A stretch of 64,000 nucleotides of DNA from contig OX637292.1 of the NCBI GenBank assembly GCA_951799445.1, positions 2,855,296 through 2,919,295 of the forward strand. Reading direction: 5' to 3'. The notes below the pieces were generated by a model. The model worked only from the letters and a program-made list of their open reading frames with translations, was not told where the DNA came from and did no database searches. Below are positions 1-12,024 of this stretch, piece after piece. Position 1 is the first letter of the stretch. Each line of letters opens with the position of its first letter. The DNA comes from Pseudisothecium myosuroides (Eukaryota > Streptophyta > Bryopsida > Hypnales > Lembophyllaceae). The translations under genes and the position numbers were made by a program.

Positions 1-66
1 TGTTGGAAATTGATTACCTCGGTGTCAAAATTCTGGGTTATCAACTACATACTACGTGTTCCAACT

Positions 67-895
67 GCAAGCTTGGAGCATCTACACACAGGATGTAACC
101 GAAATTTGATACATCGTGATGTGAAGAGCAACAGCATTCCAATTATGAGACGAAAGTGGCGGACTTTGGACTGTCAAGATTGGTGGGTGAAGAGAACGAT
201 TCCAAAGTGTTGATGTTTGTTAAGGGCACTGTCGGGTGCCAGTAAGATCTCGATCAGTACCACCTACCTTGGAGATTTACTGAAATCTTCGTTACAATTT
301 AAAACGAGGTATCCCTTGTGTCACACTAATCATATGTTGGCTTCTCCTCTCCATGATAGATAGGAAGGCCTCCCAGTGACTGAAGGAAGACCTTCCACTG
401 AATTTTGGTCAAGTTTCTCGTAATGATGCAGAAAATCTCTACTTGCATAACATTATTGAGTATTGCGTAGGCATTTTGGTCAATTTGACTTGAGTGGAAT
501 ATCACACTCTTTGTCAAATCTCAACCTTGAGCATAACCTTAAGCAGATTGTGACTCACTGTGATGGATGAACAGGGAAGTGCCCTGTGTTCGCCCTGTAC
601 GTGTTCTCCAGCGCCTTCTCCCAATGAATTCCCAGGGCTATAGCTTAATAATGTTTTTTGATTTTACAAAAGGTCTTGTTTATCCAGTCTTTCAACGAAC
701 GGATTGGTTCGTTTTGTACAATTTGTTGAACCATACATTGAACCATTCTATGAATGCAAAACCAATGTGCATGTACTACTCTACTCAATACCTCTCGGCC
801 AAGAGTAATGCCTACGGCATCGGAGTGGTGCTTTTGGATTTGCTCACATGACGTCTTCCCATCGACCGCACAATTCCAAATGAAACGAATCCGAA
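67..895 (+). pseudogene. Receptor-like kinase fragment, decayed
   Basis: Remnant of a plant receptor-like protein kinase catalytic domain, probably of the malectin/LRR type. Positions 85-150 read LEHLHTGC then LIHRDVKSN, the catalytic-loop region. A frameshift near 148 moves the activation segment to another frame, where 150-238 reads VADFGLSRLVGEENDSK and then GTVG. About 530 bases of non-coding DNA follow. A third piece at 766-873 reads YYSTQYLSAKSNAYG then VVLLDLLT, a stop codon TGA where such kinases have Gly (LTG), and RLPID. The N-lobe would lie before the window or is lost. The frameshift, internal stop and interrupted subdomain VIII make a functional kinase unlikely. The stretch 240-766 could be an intron or an insertion. 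The family assignment rests on motif recognition only. Confidence 0.75.
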
Positions 896-899
896 TATT

Positions 900-3000
900 T
901 GTGATTTGTGATCGGGTGTACCACCCTCTTCCATTGGGTTCCTTGACCTTCTTCTTTTGTCATGCATTACACTCTTGAAAGAAGCTGCCAACACCTAGGT
1001 ACGTTGCATGTGCTAATTCAAATTAGAATCAGGGTCACCAAGATACTCTAACGTCTCACATCCTCATCCATCTTAAGTTTAAGAATTTTGACGAAAGAAT
1101 CCTCTGACATCAATCACCTATATAGCTCCCAGATAATAGCTCCCAATTCAACACTAATCCTCTGATATCTCACATCCTCGTCCACTTGGAGTTCAACAGT
1201 TTGAGTTACCCCACGACATTAGAGGTTGACCGCAACAGTTTGCGCATGATTTCTTTCGTGGCAGAGCCAGTGTACTTCAGGCTTGAAATTGCTCCCCCGA
1301 GTCCTTGTTCTCCGATCAGTAGTGAGAATTGCTTTACAAGGAGAGAGTGAACTGCGGATTTTCTCATCAGAGTTTTGTACAGTACATTAGTATTATTGGT
1401 TTGTACAGTCCATTCTTGCAAGGAGTTTGATGTTTTCGTGGGTTTCAAACCTGAAGGAACGAATTTTTAGTGGTAGAGAATGTGGTTGCTTCAATCACAA
1501 CAGTCAGAAGCTTTGCGGACTCCAAGAAGAAGTTGAACTACACTGATTTAAGCGGAGGGGGAAACTACAGTAGCATTGCGGACGAAATTAGTGTCACGAC
1601 AATATTTTATTTTTATGGAAATTGGTACAGTAGAGTAATGTGATACATTAATTTTCCTGCGAAATTTTCCTGTTGAAATTTGAAGTTGAAGGTACCAGAA
1701 AATCACCGTTGAAAACAGAATGCACCAGTGGATGTCACTCATGGTTTTAGGGTTTAGGTAGACCACGGATGGAAAGTTGCTGCTGGGCCATGAGGGTACT
1801 AGATACTGACGGTTGAAAGCATTCACATTAGAATGCATCGCATGCAACAAAATTTGAATTTCAATATCGAATAACAAGTGCATCAACCCTACTCTGGAGT
1901 TCTGCCCTTTCAAATTTTGCGTTTAGAGTCTAGGTCAAGGTCGCATGCATGGTGAATTATAAGCAGATCAGGCCTTATTTGCATTCAAAGGAGCTCGTAG
2001 AACCTTGAGACCATCTCCTAATTGAAGGAAGTATCAAGGCACCAAGATGCTTGCATCTTCAATTGCAATCTTTGATAATCACATCTTGATTTCAAGAATT
2101 TCAAAATAAGAAGTTCCTACTACCAATAATTTCGATGGCTTCCTGAAAGACGCTCCCGGATTGACACTTGGGAGGCAAATCAAACTGACATGTTGCACGC
2201 CATTCTCATGCAATTTGATTGAATCCAAATCATATCCTGTTTTTTTAACATGCAACAACTCTAACAGATCATGCACCGTACTCGGTTTCCGTCGAAAATG
2301 GTTGGTACAAGTTCACCGGAAATGAAGGATCACGATTTTGCTCGGTGGGGTCGGTCCAGTCAGTGGTCATGCAAATCCGGTTGCATCATCAAATTCACTT
2401 CGGCGAGTCGTGATGAAGTCAGAACCGTGTTGCATTGGAGCACCTTCCCCTCGATCAGAGAAAAGCACGAATGCCGAGGACCACCAATCTAATGCAAGCC
2501 AGGACCACTGATGCATTCGTGGCTGCCAAGCGACGAATTCAAACGAGAAGTTTCGTAAAAGCAGCATCACGACTGAGAAAACGACGTTGAATGTGCATGT
2601 TCGACCAGAAAATCGTACAGTATCAATAATAAATTCTAGGATTGTTTTCTGACATGTAACAACTGTCAGTACCACGGTTGCAACCAAATCTGCATGCTCC
2701 AGGGCAACATGCCAACATCTCACCTACTGTACAAAAAGGGCCTTCAGATCGTTAAATAATCCAACTTCGAATTCAGCACGAATAAATGTGCATAGTTCAA
2801 ATTGATATAATATGATCTGAAGAGAACTGAAGCCAATTGAAAGAATTGGGTTAAGTGCAGATTAAAGTTGATAACCTAATTCTATAGCTAAGCACGGATT
2901 GGCTACGTAGATTATAAAACCCTATATGGATGTACAGAAAGCTTACTGACCTCTAAGTAGGGTTACGTCCAACACAAATTGCGTGACGAGACTATATTCT
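900..3000. other. Intergenic stretch without recognised genes
   Basis: No reading frame here resembles a known protein family, and the open frames are short and on both strands. I see no clear transposon termini. Distant, frameshifted remains of the neighbouring kinase fragment cannot be excluded. Confidence 0.5.
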
Positions 3001-4023
3001 CTGTTTTCGAATGTGGCCCCTCGCAAGTTTGAGAACCGTGTCTCACAAAAGCCCTTGTAGAAAATTCAAACTGCTTTGCCGAAATCGTCGTACTCTGGTA
3101 CCCGACAAGCATACTTACTTTGACGTTGGATGCTTGAAGATCAGCTTTGGGGGCATCGACATGCGAAGGAGCAGATATCGCAGCTGCGAAAGATTCTATC
3201 TGACACTATTTTTAGAGCAAGGAAAAGGTACGGAGGAATCGGAAGGAGCCTGGTGATGGCAGGTGTAGATTTGCGATTTCTGCATGCCGGAGTGGCTTGA
3301 GTGCATTTGGAGGAGTCTGGCTTCTTCTGCCCTTCTCTTTGGGCTGTTCTCCGACTTGAGGAGTGAGGAGACCTCTTCTGCTGGGGTACTAGCAGGAGTT
3401 TCTGACTGTCAAAAGAGCTTTGTGTCGTGTAGTGAGTGACTGCCAAATCGCGCAACTTGTGGCCAACGTTCGCCGTCCTTCACTGCTCAGGTTGGGACTC
3501 TGTCACTGCTCCCCTGCGACCTGTTTTGTTGCGTGCTTCTTCTTGTGCCACAGATTTGAGCCGAGTAGCAGACTGTGAACTCGAGATTGCCGGATGGCGA
3601 GCTTGAACTGCAACTGCATTTCGAAGAGGAGTTATCACAACACGTGTCGGCATAATTTTTTCCTGTTTGATTAGAGAGTGGAGAGGGAAGTTTCATTTGA
3701 CGCTGGAGTTTTGTTTTTGTAGGAGCCATTGCAAATGGGTATGAAGCGCGTTTTCACTTCCGGAGATTACTCTTCACTTCGGCGGCATTGGGTTGTGCAG
3801 ATTCAATCCAGGCACTCGCATTCCAGGGCCCAGGCGTGTAATTGAGAAAGGCTCGCCATGTTAAGGATGACGGGTTCACATGAGTGAGAGGTAGGGGCGT
3901 GCCAGGGAACGGAGATTCCCTTGATGACCGCATCGTAGGAGTTCTAGTCTCATTGATTGAAGCTTTCGTTGAGGGTATTGTTTTTTGAAGAGTAGACTAT
4001 CGATTCGCATACAATTTGGAGCT
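3001..4023 (+). promoter_or_regulatory. Upstream region of UVR8, probable promoter and 5' UTR
   Basis: This kilobase before the UVR8 start codon has higher GC than the distal intergenic DNA and no recognisable protein. By position it should carry the promoter and 5' leader of the photoreceptor gene. I could not place a convincing TATA box or transcription start. Several overlapping short frames here look like chance. Confidence 0.4.
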
Positions 4024-7000
4024 ATGGAGGAGACTTTGACGAATTTGGACAACCGTGGCAAAGCACTGAGTGCGCAAGGCGAATCGCGCCGTGTTCTTAC
4101 TATTTCTGCTGGCGCCAATCACTCGGTGGCTCTCCTTTGTAATGCCCCTGTTGCAACCCTCTCTGTGCATATGCTCATGGCTGTTTAAAGAATCTCCATT
4201 TCGGTATTGTCATCCCTAGAAGCCCAAATTGGGCCTATCGTGTTGGTTTTTTGCAGTAGCTTTGAGTAATTCACACAGGTTCGTAGTTTTATTTATTGTT
4301 TGACCAACGTTTGCAATGCTGTTCACTGATTTGGGCGGTATGAAACTTGACCATGTTACTCGGATTGGTCATTTGAGAACCACGAATCCTTGGGAAAGTC
4401 TGACGATGGGCCTTGACGATACTCTGTGCAGCTGGCGGCAAGGTGTGCTCGTGGGGGCGGGGCGAAGATGGGCAGCTAGGGCATGGGGACGCCAATGACC
4501 GCAACTTGCCGACTATTGTGAGTGCCCTGGATGATTGTGCAGTCTCCGCCATTACGTGTGGTGCTGATCATACCACGGCAAGGTCTGATTCCACCAGGAC
4601 AGTTTACAGCTGGGGATGGTAAGTTCGATACGCCTTGACGGGAGCACAATGTTGATTTTCGATCTCTCTTGATCTCTGTGAAGAATGTCTTGGTATTGGA
4701 TACGATACCGTTCTGTCAGATCACAACAGAATAACTCCAACCCTAAAGCAGGCGTGAAAGAAGAGTCTGTTAGTTTGTTAGTTTGTCGGCAGAATTCAAC
4801 TGGCTAGTTTGTACTATAGAGGACCCAGAGGAGAATACGCAATAGGGTTTCTCCTTCGAGGCCTGATGCTTTGAAGGCATCTGCAGATGAAGATTTCCAA
4901 TCTCGGTTTCAGACTGCTCTTCGGAGATCCTTGTATGTCGCAAACTCTACAGAAGGAGAAGGGTGCTTAGGGTTTGGTGGTAGGTATAAGGTCGGAATTG
5001 CCGCTAAAAAATTAGGGGTACCCTAGAGGTTGGTCATATTGGCCTTTGGTTTGTATGATTACCTTAGGGTTCTCTCTACTTCAGATAGGATTTTGTCGCC
5101 TTCCATAGAACGCTGAGACTGCACAGCGGGGTTCCTCTCTACTACTCCTGTCCCAGTTTAGACCTAGGTAGCAAATCCTTATTTGGTCTAGCCCATGTTA
5201 TTTTTCACAGATCACCAGGAGAGAACGAGTGCTGCTCAGGAGACCCCACCCCCTGAAATGTATGCTTCTGGTGCATTTTCTCTATGCGGGTCTCCTGAGC
5301 AGCACTCTAGGAGGTCTTATTTGTGAGAATCTAGGTTTTCTGTTCAGAAAAGAACATACGGCTTGAGGACACATGTGTACAGCAAATAGAGAGTAAGTTT
5401 TAATCCTTCACCCTGACCTAATAAGGCCGCTATGTACCCGTTCTATGACAATTATGGACCAGGTGTCTTGGTTATGGGTCATGATTCTGCATTAACCATA
5501 CACCAGCTTTCCTGTTACCAGGGGAGACTTTGGACGACTTGGACATGGAAACTCGAGCGACTTGTTTTTGCCCCATTCCATCAGGGTTTTTCAAAGTCTT
5601 CAGATCAAGCAAATGGCTTGTGGTGACAGCCATTGTCTTGCCATCTCAACCGAGGGTGAAGTTTATAGGTATGCTAAGAAATCCCTGTTGGCAGATGTTC
5701 TCTTGCTAGCACCTAGACTTTTTGTCTTTTAGTGATTGATATATATATATATATTCATTAAATCTTGTTGCTTTGAGGCTGATGGTCGTGTTTGGTGTTA
5801 TGTAGTTGGGGCCGTAACCAGAACGGCCAACTCGGACTTGGTCACAATGAAGATTCACTCCGACCTCAGAAGATTCCAACCTTTCAGGTACGCTCTCCGT
5901 GAATTTCTCGTTTTCTGCATGTACTCGAAGTGAAGCCACGAAAGGCAGATACTATTTGTATTACTTTAAGCATTTTTACTAATGCTTAAAAGCGTGCTTT
6001 TTTGTAAACTATTATAGAGCTTTGATTGATCACATTCTGTATATGAGCCGAATCTGTTGAGATCAAATTTTCTTTATATTTAAGGGTTTCTGATGCAACC
6101 CCATGTCCGTTCAAAGATCAGTGGCAATAGACATTTAGCCAAGTCATACTTCCATTCACTTGCTAATAAGTCCAACCAATTTTATGAGCAGATGAGTTGT
6201 TGGTAAAACAACGGGTCAGGTTATGTGTTCGTTATGTTTAATTGGTATCAGGATGGGCTTGTTTAATGATTGTTCGAACACAGGGTGTAGAAGTAAAGAT
6301 GGTGGCAGCTGGTGCAGAGCACACTGTTGCAATCACAGCCAGCGGCAAATTGTTTGGGTGGGGTTGGGGCCGCTACGGCAATCTTGGACTTGGCGACTGC
6401 AAAGACAGATTAGTTCCCGCTGAAGTCATCACTTTGAATGTATGTCCTCATTTCTGCACCATGTATTCTTTTGAGAAAATTCCAGGTTTCACTAGTAGTC
6501 TCCCCTCCCCCACCCAGGAAGCTTAGAAAATCTAGCTGCCTTACATTTGGTAGGGTTTACATTAAAACTACTTTAATGATTTCACAATTGACAAAGTTAA
6601 GTTTTCTAGAATGCTTCTGGGGATTTCTTACTACACTGGGGTTGAGGTTAAAATTTGGAAAATTTTATTGGTTACTTGTTCTGTACTAGTGTTACAACAG
6701 TAGTCTTTGGTGCAAGTGGTGCATGTCGGTGCTAATGGGATGCTCTTAAAGATATATCCTTATGCGTCTATCTATTTTTTTAGTATTTTAATGAATAGGG
6801 GTGTCCTCGTGTTATGTTGTTATCTTGTCAATAAGATTCTTGACCCAAAGGGAGACTGCAGAGGGAGAATATGAAAATGGTGGCCTGTGGGTGGCGACAT
6901 ACTATTGTTGTTTCCGATGTTGGGAACATCTATTCATACGGGTGGAGCAAATATGGGCAACTTGGGCATGGAACCTTTCAAGATCTTCTCATTCCGCACC

Positions 7001-10000
7001 AAGTCCTAGCTCTGAATGATCGACGAATTGAAAGTGTATGTTACGTTACCCCTATGGAGGCACTATACAGATGCGGATTGTTTAGGACGTAATATCCATA
7101 AACAATGTTCTATCTATTTTTTTGACAATGAGTTTATTCCCTTATTGCCTGAACAGTAAAAACAGTAATTTCGTTTTGAAAGCTCATTGTCAGTTATAGG
7201 AACCTCCAAAATATACTTTTACTGTTCAAAAGTGTAAAGAGTGATTTTTCTTTTTATTGGTAATTCTTGCTAATTTCCTAGAAGTTTCTTAAAGAATTTT
7301 ATTTCAACTCCTACTGATATTGAAGTGGCACTTTGACCATTTATTTGCTTAAAGGTTAAGGAGAAATTATTTTAGTGTTGTATCTTTGACATGGTAGTCA
7401 TTGACTTCCCTTGGAATTACTTAGATATCTGGCGGTTGGCGGCATTCGATGGCAATAGATGAGGAAGGGCGGCTTTATGCATGGGGATGGAACAAGGTGA
7501 GTTTCGGGACCTTATTGGCACCATTTTCCGCATTTCCTTTGTCCTTTGTTGCTTCGGCCTTCCAATTTTATTTTATTGTCTTTACTCGAGGGAAGAGACT
7601 GAGCATGTTTTGAATTTTTTTTTTGTCTCATGAGAATTGAGATATGTGTTACAAGTAATAGCAGCATGTCGGGGTTCATCAGGATGTCGGGGTTCATCGG
7701 GTTTTGCGTTTTCAAATAGTGAGGATTATACTGAGGATTATATTGAGGATATTGAGGATTGTACTGAGAATTAGAGTAAGGAACATATGGAAAGAGACTT
7801 GAAAATTTTACGCATCAATTTGGGGTAGACACTTACTTGACTATCCGGGATTTTATTTGAGCAATTTAATGTTTCCACTGTGATGATGAAATTGCATTGA
7901 GCTTCTCTGATAAGGCGTTGTGTGGACTCTTTACAGTTTCCCAGTCAAATTTAAACTTCTTTTCAGCAATAGGGCAAACATAGATAATAGGGTGAAGATA
8001 GACTTGATTGACATGTATTTGCAGGCAGCCGATTCATAGTATCTCATCTTAAACTGTCTGCAGTTTGGCCAAGTGGGATGTGGGAATAAAGTTGATCAAA
8101 ACATTCCCCAGCTTGTTGGATGCCTTTCTCACGAGGTATGTCTATCAAGCGCTGACCCTCGTAACCTCCTTTGCTTCGCACTGATCTCCGGGATCTGCAT
8201 AGAATTATTAAGCAAAGCAGAAGGTTCCTATAAGTAAAAGGCCTGCAATGGAATATTCATAGCTATATTCTTAGTTGTCAGGCTCTTTAACTTCAGGAAA
8301 AAGTGAATTGGGGAAGATGCACCAATTGATGAACATCTAACCGTCCACTTTACCCTTGTCAAGTGGTTGAATTACCTTATGCTGCCTAAACTTCATAGAT
8401 ACCCGGGTCTAGTGCTTAAATATGTTATGTGACAGTGTTGATGTAGTCTAGATGAGAGGGTTATGTCCGGACCCTCAACTGGTTATTGCTTAATTATTCC
8501 TGCATTTGGTTCTAAAATTCTTTACACCGGCAGCTCACTCTGCTAGTTGGTTGTAAATTCGTGGCAACCAGAGAGTGGTGCAAGTGGCATGTGGGTGGCG
8601 ACATACATTGGCAACGACTCAGCGTGCAAATGTGTACTGTTGGGGTCGAGGGACAAGTGGACAGCTTGGTCATGGAGATGCTGTGGATAGGTGCACATTC
8701 AATTCCTTCCGTATTTCATCGGACTAATGATAGAATCAGAAAACACGAGGGGTTGTCAAAGTTTGCAATTTCAGCTTGTATGTTCCAAATTTGGCCCCAC
8801 ATGATTTTGAGACCCAGAATTTTCTCCCAAATGGCCTCCGTTCTTGGAGCAAAAGTCTTGAACTCCGACACACCCACTAGTTCAAGCTCAAACTGTTACA
8901 GATATTGATATCCTACTCTTTCCTTGTTTAACCAGCTCTCCTGCATAAGGGAAATCTGACCTTGGTCATATCTTAAACTCAGTTTGGGAGTTCATTGCCT
9001 GCAGATTTACACCAAAGATGGTTGAGCTTCTAAGTGCAGATGGATTTGCGTGTCGACAAATTGCATCATCACGCTCCACAAGCTTGCCAGGTATTGCCTC
9101 ATATTCATTATTGCGAATTTCAAATATTGTGCCAAAATGCGACATTCAAGTCCTGAAAATTAGGACTATCAATTGCTTAGGTGGGTTTTGAATTGCCCGC
9201 TGAAACCTTAGAGCTTTACATGCTAGGATGGATATATATCTGAGAATTCAGACGAGCCTCATACCACTTAGGTTCCTAGGCGAGAGCCCTGTCAAAACCT
9301 CAGAGCTTTGAAATCTTGGATGATTATAGATCGGAGTACTCAGATGACTGCCTCAGACTTCTCCAGTTTCAGATGGCTGTGTCTAACCAGCTCAGGTTCC
9401 TAGTTGAGAGCCTTTTTCCAAATGCACCAATTTTCACTCTGCTCACAGTTGATTGCAATGGCTTGGACATGTGATGATGAACAGCTTCGTTCTTCGTTTC
9501 TCCTTCAGAGCGGTATGCAGTGGTTCCTGATGAAACATCTGCCATGCCTTCAAGAAGGATGACCCCGGACTCTTATGTAAGACGTTCATCATTCTTCTCT
9601 CTCTAGTTCACAGTCCTTGTGACATATTTTGGATTTTCTAATGAAGAGAAAACTCAGTCCCTCTGAACGTACAATGAACATCGAGGCTTCGCCCTGAAGT
9701 GATAAGTAGGGACACCCATAATGCCAAGTCTGGTGCTCACTGTGCCACTGTCTCATTGGCTTGTCAAAAATAGGATTCTAAATCATATTGTTTGTCTCAT
9801 CCTAAGCCATTAGATCGACTTGAAAATAAATGTGGATGTTCTTGATTCGGTAGAACTACTTTACATTCTGCCCAATAATGCTCTTGAGTCTCCTGGTTGT
9901 CGAGCGTCCTCTATTCCCTAATCGCCAGTAACCCAAAATTGTTACTTTAAAATCTTTGACATAGGTTACATATTGATTAGGCATGAAGACAACCTAACTA

Positions 10001-10435
10001 TCTATTCAAGGGTTGGTTTTGAGTCATCTATCATTAAAACTTTGAACCTTCACTATTTTTATTTGCAGCGCCACATAACTCGTTACTCTTCAATGCTTTG
10101 GAATAATTTTATTTGCTAACTAGAACATATAAGAAATTTGACCTGTCTAATAAGAAGAACTATGCTCAGCGCCAAAGTGGCAATTTTGGGCGCTCAGACT
10201 GTGCGTCTCATCCATCTGGTCACTCACGTCTTGGCCATTTCATCATCCTCTAGAATGTGTCCTAAAGTGCTGTGCAATTAAAGTGATTGGTTTATAGCAA
10301 ACAATGTTGTCACAAATGATTTAGTCCTGACATCGTGAAGAGCATTGCTTGTAGGCTGAATCATTTGTGGAGACGGAGACCGACAGCTTCAGCTCTGCGG
10401 GCGGCCTTGATGCCAATGTCCCAGATACAGACTAG
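4024..10435 (+). CDS. UVR8: UV-B photoreceptor UVR8, 12 exons, 452 aa
   Basis: Seven-bladed RCC1-type beta-propeller that senses UV-B through tryptophans; in known UVR8 the homodimer splits into monomers that bind COP1. Exons joined by GT..AG sites with phases that agree throughout: 4024-4138, 4432-4618, 5522-5668, 5806-5887, 6284-6439, 6862-7035, 7425-7496, 8064-8135, 8572-8690, 9005-9090, 9509-9576, 10355-10435. The sum is 1359 bases including the stop; Arabidopsis UVR8 has 440 aa. Key residues are kept with an offset of +7 from Arabidopsis: Trp240, Trp292 and Trp344 (233/285/337), and the dimer salt-bridge set Asp103, Asp114, Arg153, Glu189, Arg293, Arg345, Arg361. The COP1-binding VP motif is Val409-Pro410 in YAVVPDE. 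The pentapeptides read GWRHT, GWRHS and GWRHT, so the middle one has Ser for Thr. The protein ends ANVPDTD and lacks the basic KRVRI-type tail. The start is the first ATG in frame. Exon 12 is the least certain exon because its intron is 778 bp long. Confidence 0.93.
5227..5307. repeat. 20-bp perfect hairpin inside UVR8 intron 2
   Basis: Arms 5227-5246 and 5288-5307 are perfect reverse complements (left arm GAGTGCTGCTCAGGAGACCC) around a 41-base loop, within the 903-bp second intron of UVR8. Size and stem are compatible with a plant microRNA-like precursor, but a tiny MITE remnant is equally possible. No pairing extends beyond the 20 bp. Confidence 0.7.
9150..9420. repeat. Diverged direct repeats in UVR8 intron 10
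   Basis: Two to three diverged units share AACCTYAGAGCTTT, a GGATGATTATAGATC-like middle and AGGTTCCTAG followed by GAGAGCC. They look like an old local duplication within the intron. No coding sense is seen. Confidence 0.5.
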
Positions 10436-11376
10436 TCGCTTGCACATTGGGACTTGAACATTGGACAACATGAAGATCGAATACCACCATATATGAAGAC
10501 GACCGTCATGCCTTCATATCTGATCTTCTTACATCAAGACGGCGTTGTATCGGAAGGTCATTAACTAGGTGAACTTATTCAAGTCCTTATGATAACACAA
10601 GTCTCCTTATGAGAATTCCCTTCCTGAATGGATTTCGGCTTGTACTCATCCAGCAAATCTGCACATGCCCCTCGAGTTGCAAGCAAGGCCAACCCAGACG
10701 GAACTTGGGTTAGCAATTTCAATGGCAGTTCTATTGCACATTCTACATGTATGCCAAGTCACCATGATTCTTGACTTGGAAATAGAAGTCAAGCCATGTG
10801 GGATAAGAGCACAATAGGTAGATGAGTATATTACATAATGTTCTGTAAAGATCAGTCACTTGACTGTATTGGATGCATCCCTTGTTAACATTTCAGCTGA
10901 TTTGGTGCAGGTTTAGATTTTGCTTCTGTATTTTCTGATTGCAAGAAGAAGTCAGATTATGGACTTCCTGGTTCTGCAAACTACAGATTAAATTCAAAGA
11001 GGAATATTAATCATGGCTGGTTGTAGGCATTTATGTGGACTTACCTCGTTCTCTCCATGCTGATGAATGTATGTGGATATGAAGTCCTAAGATAGGAGTT
11101 GCAGAAACTGCCCATTTAAGAGCATGTTGGATTAGGATCTCTTCTACATGGATCAAAGCATTCTTTGACAAATTTTAGGGAAAGAAGATGGAGGGAGACA
11201 TAGCCATTACAATTTGATTTGTATGTAGTCATTTTTAGACCTAAGCTAAATTAGATATGATTTTCTAAAGCTCGTAGTAATAGGGTGCTATTTGAGGCCA
11301 TAGGTATTGCCATTAAATGTCAAACACTTGTCCATCAATGGTGCAAGTAGAATCCAAAAATGAAAGTATACAGACC
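10436..11376. other. UVR8 3' flank, no gene recognised
   Basis: This is the probable 3' UTR followed by intergenic DNA. A sequence at about 11112 (TTAAGAGCATGTTGGATTAG) resembles one terminal motif of the MITE that follows, so it may be a remnant of that family. Confidence 0.4.
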
Positions 11377-11379
11377 TTA

Positions 11380-11904
11380 AAGCATCTCCACCAATGTGTG
11401 TGAAAAGGGATGTGTTAGACTATGAATGACATATGTTAGGGGAGAAGAAGGCCCTACCTTATCACTGGATCTCTACCAACACCTTCCAAAACAAGTAGAA
11501 AGAATTAAGAACTCCCGCTTCCTAAGGCACAAAGTTAATGAGTTAAAATTTGTCGTTGACCTAGCACATCGGACTTTAGTAAAATTTCCTTTTGATGCTT
11601 CCCAACGCAGTCCAAGTAGCTTGTTCATGAGAGTCCATCAAGCTACTACGGTGCTTGTTACTCTTGCCTACCTAGCCCTGCCCTAACCTAAAAGCATCAT
11701 AAAAATTTGCGTTTTCCAAGCTTAACGTGGCGTAAGTCCAAACTTGGGGGCACTATAGGTCAAGTGTCTGGCTCAAATTGTGGCGTGGTTTGCGTTGAGA
11801 AATGACAAAGTTGCAACTAGTTGGACGCTTGCAACTCCTAAAGGGCACACCAAACCATTTACTGGGGCAATATGGCAAGCCCTAGTATCCTAGTGGAGAT
11901 GCTC
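11380..11904. mobile_element. PIF/Harbinger-like MITE with TTA duplication
   Basis: A 525-bp element. The left end AAGCATCTCC and the right end GGAGATGCTC form short terminal inverted repeats. They are flanked by TTA at 11377-11379 and again at 11905-11907, fitting the 3-bp TWA target duplication of PIF/Harbinger elements. An 86-codon open frame at 11426-11686 has no transposase motif I recognise. It is non-autonomous. Confidence 0.6.
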
Positions 11905-12024
11905 TTAAACCGGAACAACATGGTACATGTAATTGCCTATAATGGCACAAAGTATCCCACCACTCATAACTCCACATTATTTACATTGAAATTTTGTCTA
12001 CTTCCAAATTAAACTGAGCCCCAA

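Noticed and set aside
2079..2276. Minus-strand frame starting MHDLLELLH, reminiscent of NB-ARC resistance proteins
   Set aside because: Only the first residues resemble the MHD region. No P-loop, kinase-2 or GLPL motif is found nearby on either strand.
2367..2723. 118-codon minus-strand frame
   Set aside because: No recognisable family and odd composition with scattered Trp/Cys; probably chance.
8561..8908. 115-codon plus-strand frame
   Set aside because: It is a shifted-frame shadow of UVR8 exon 9 read through into the intron.
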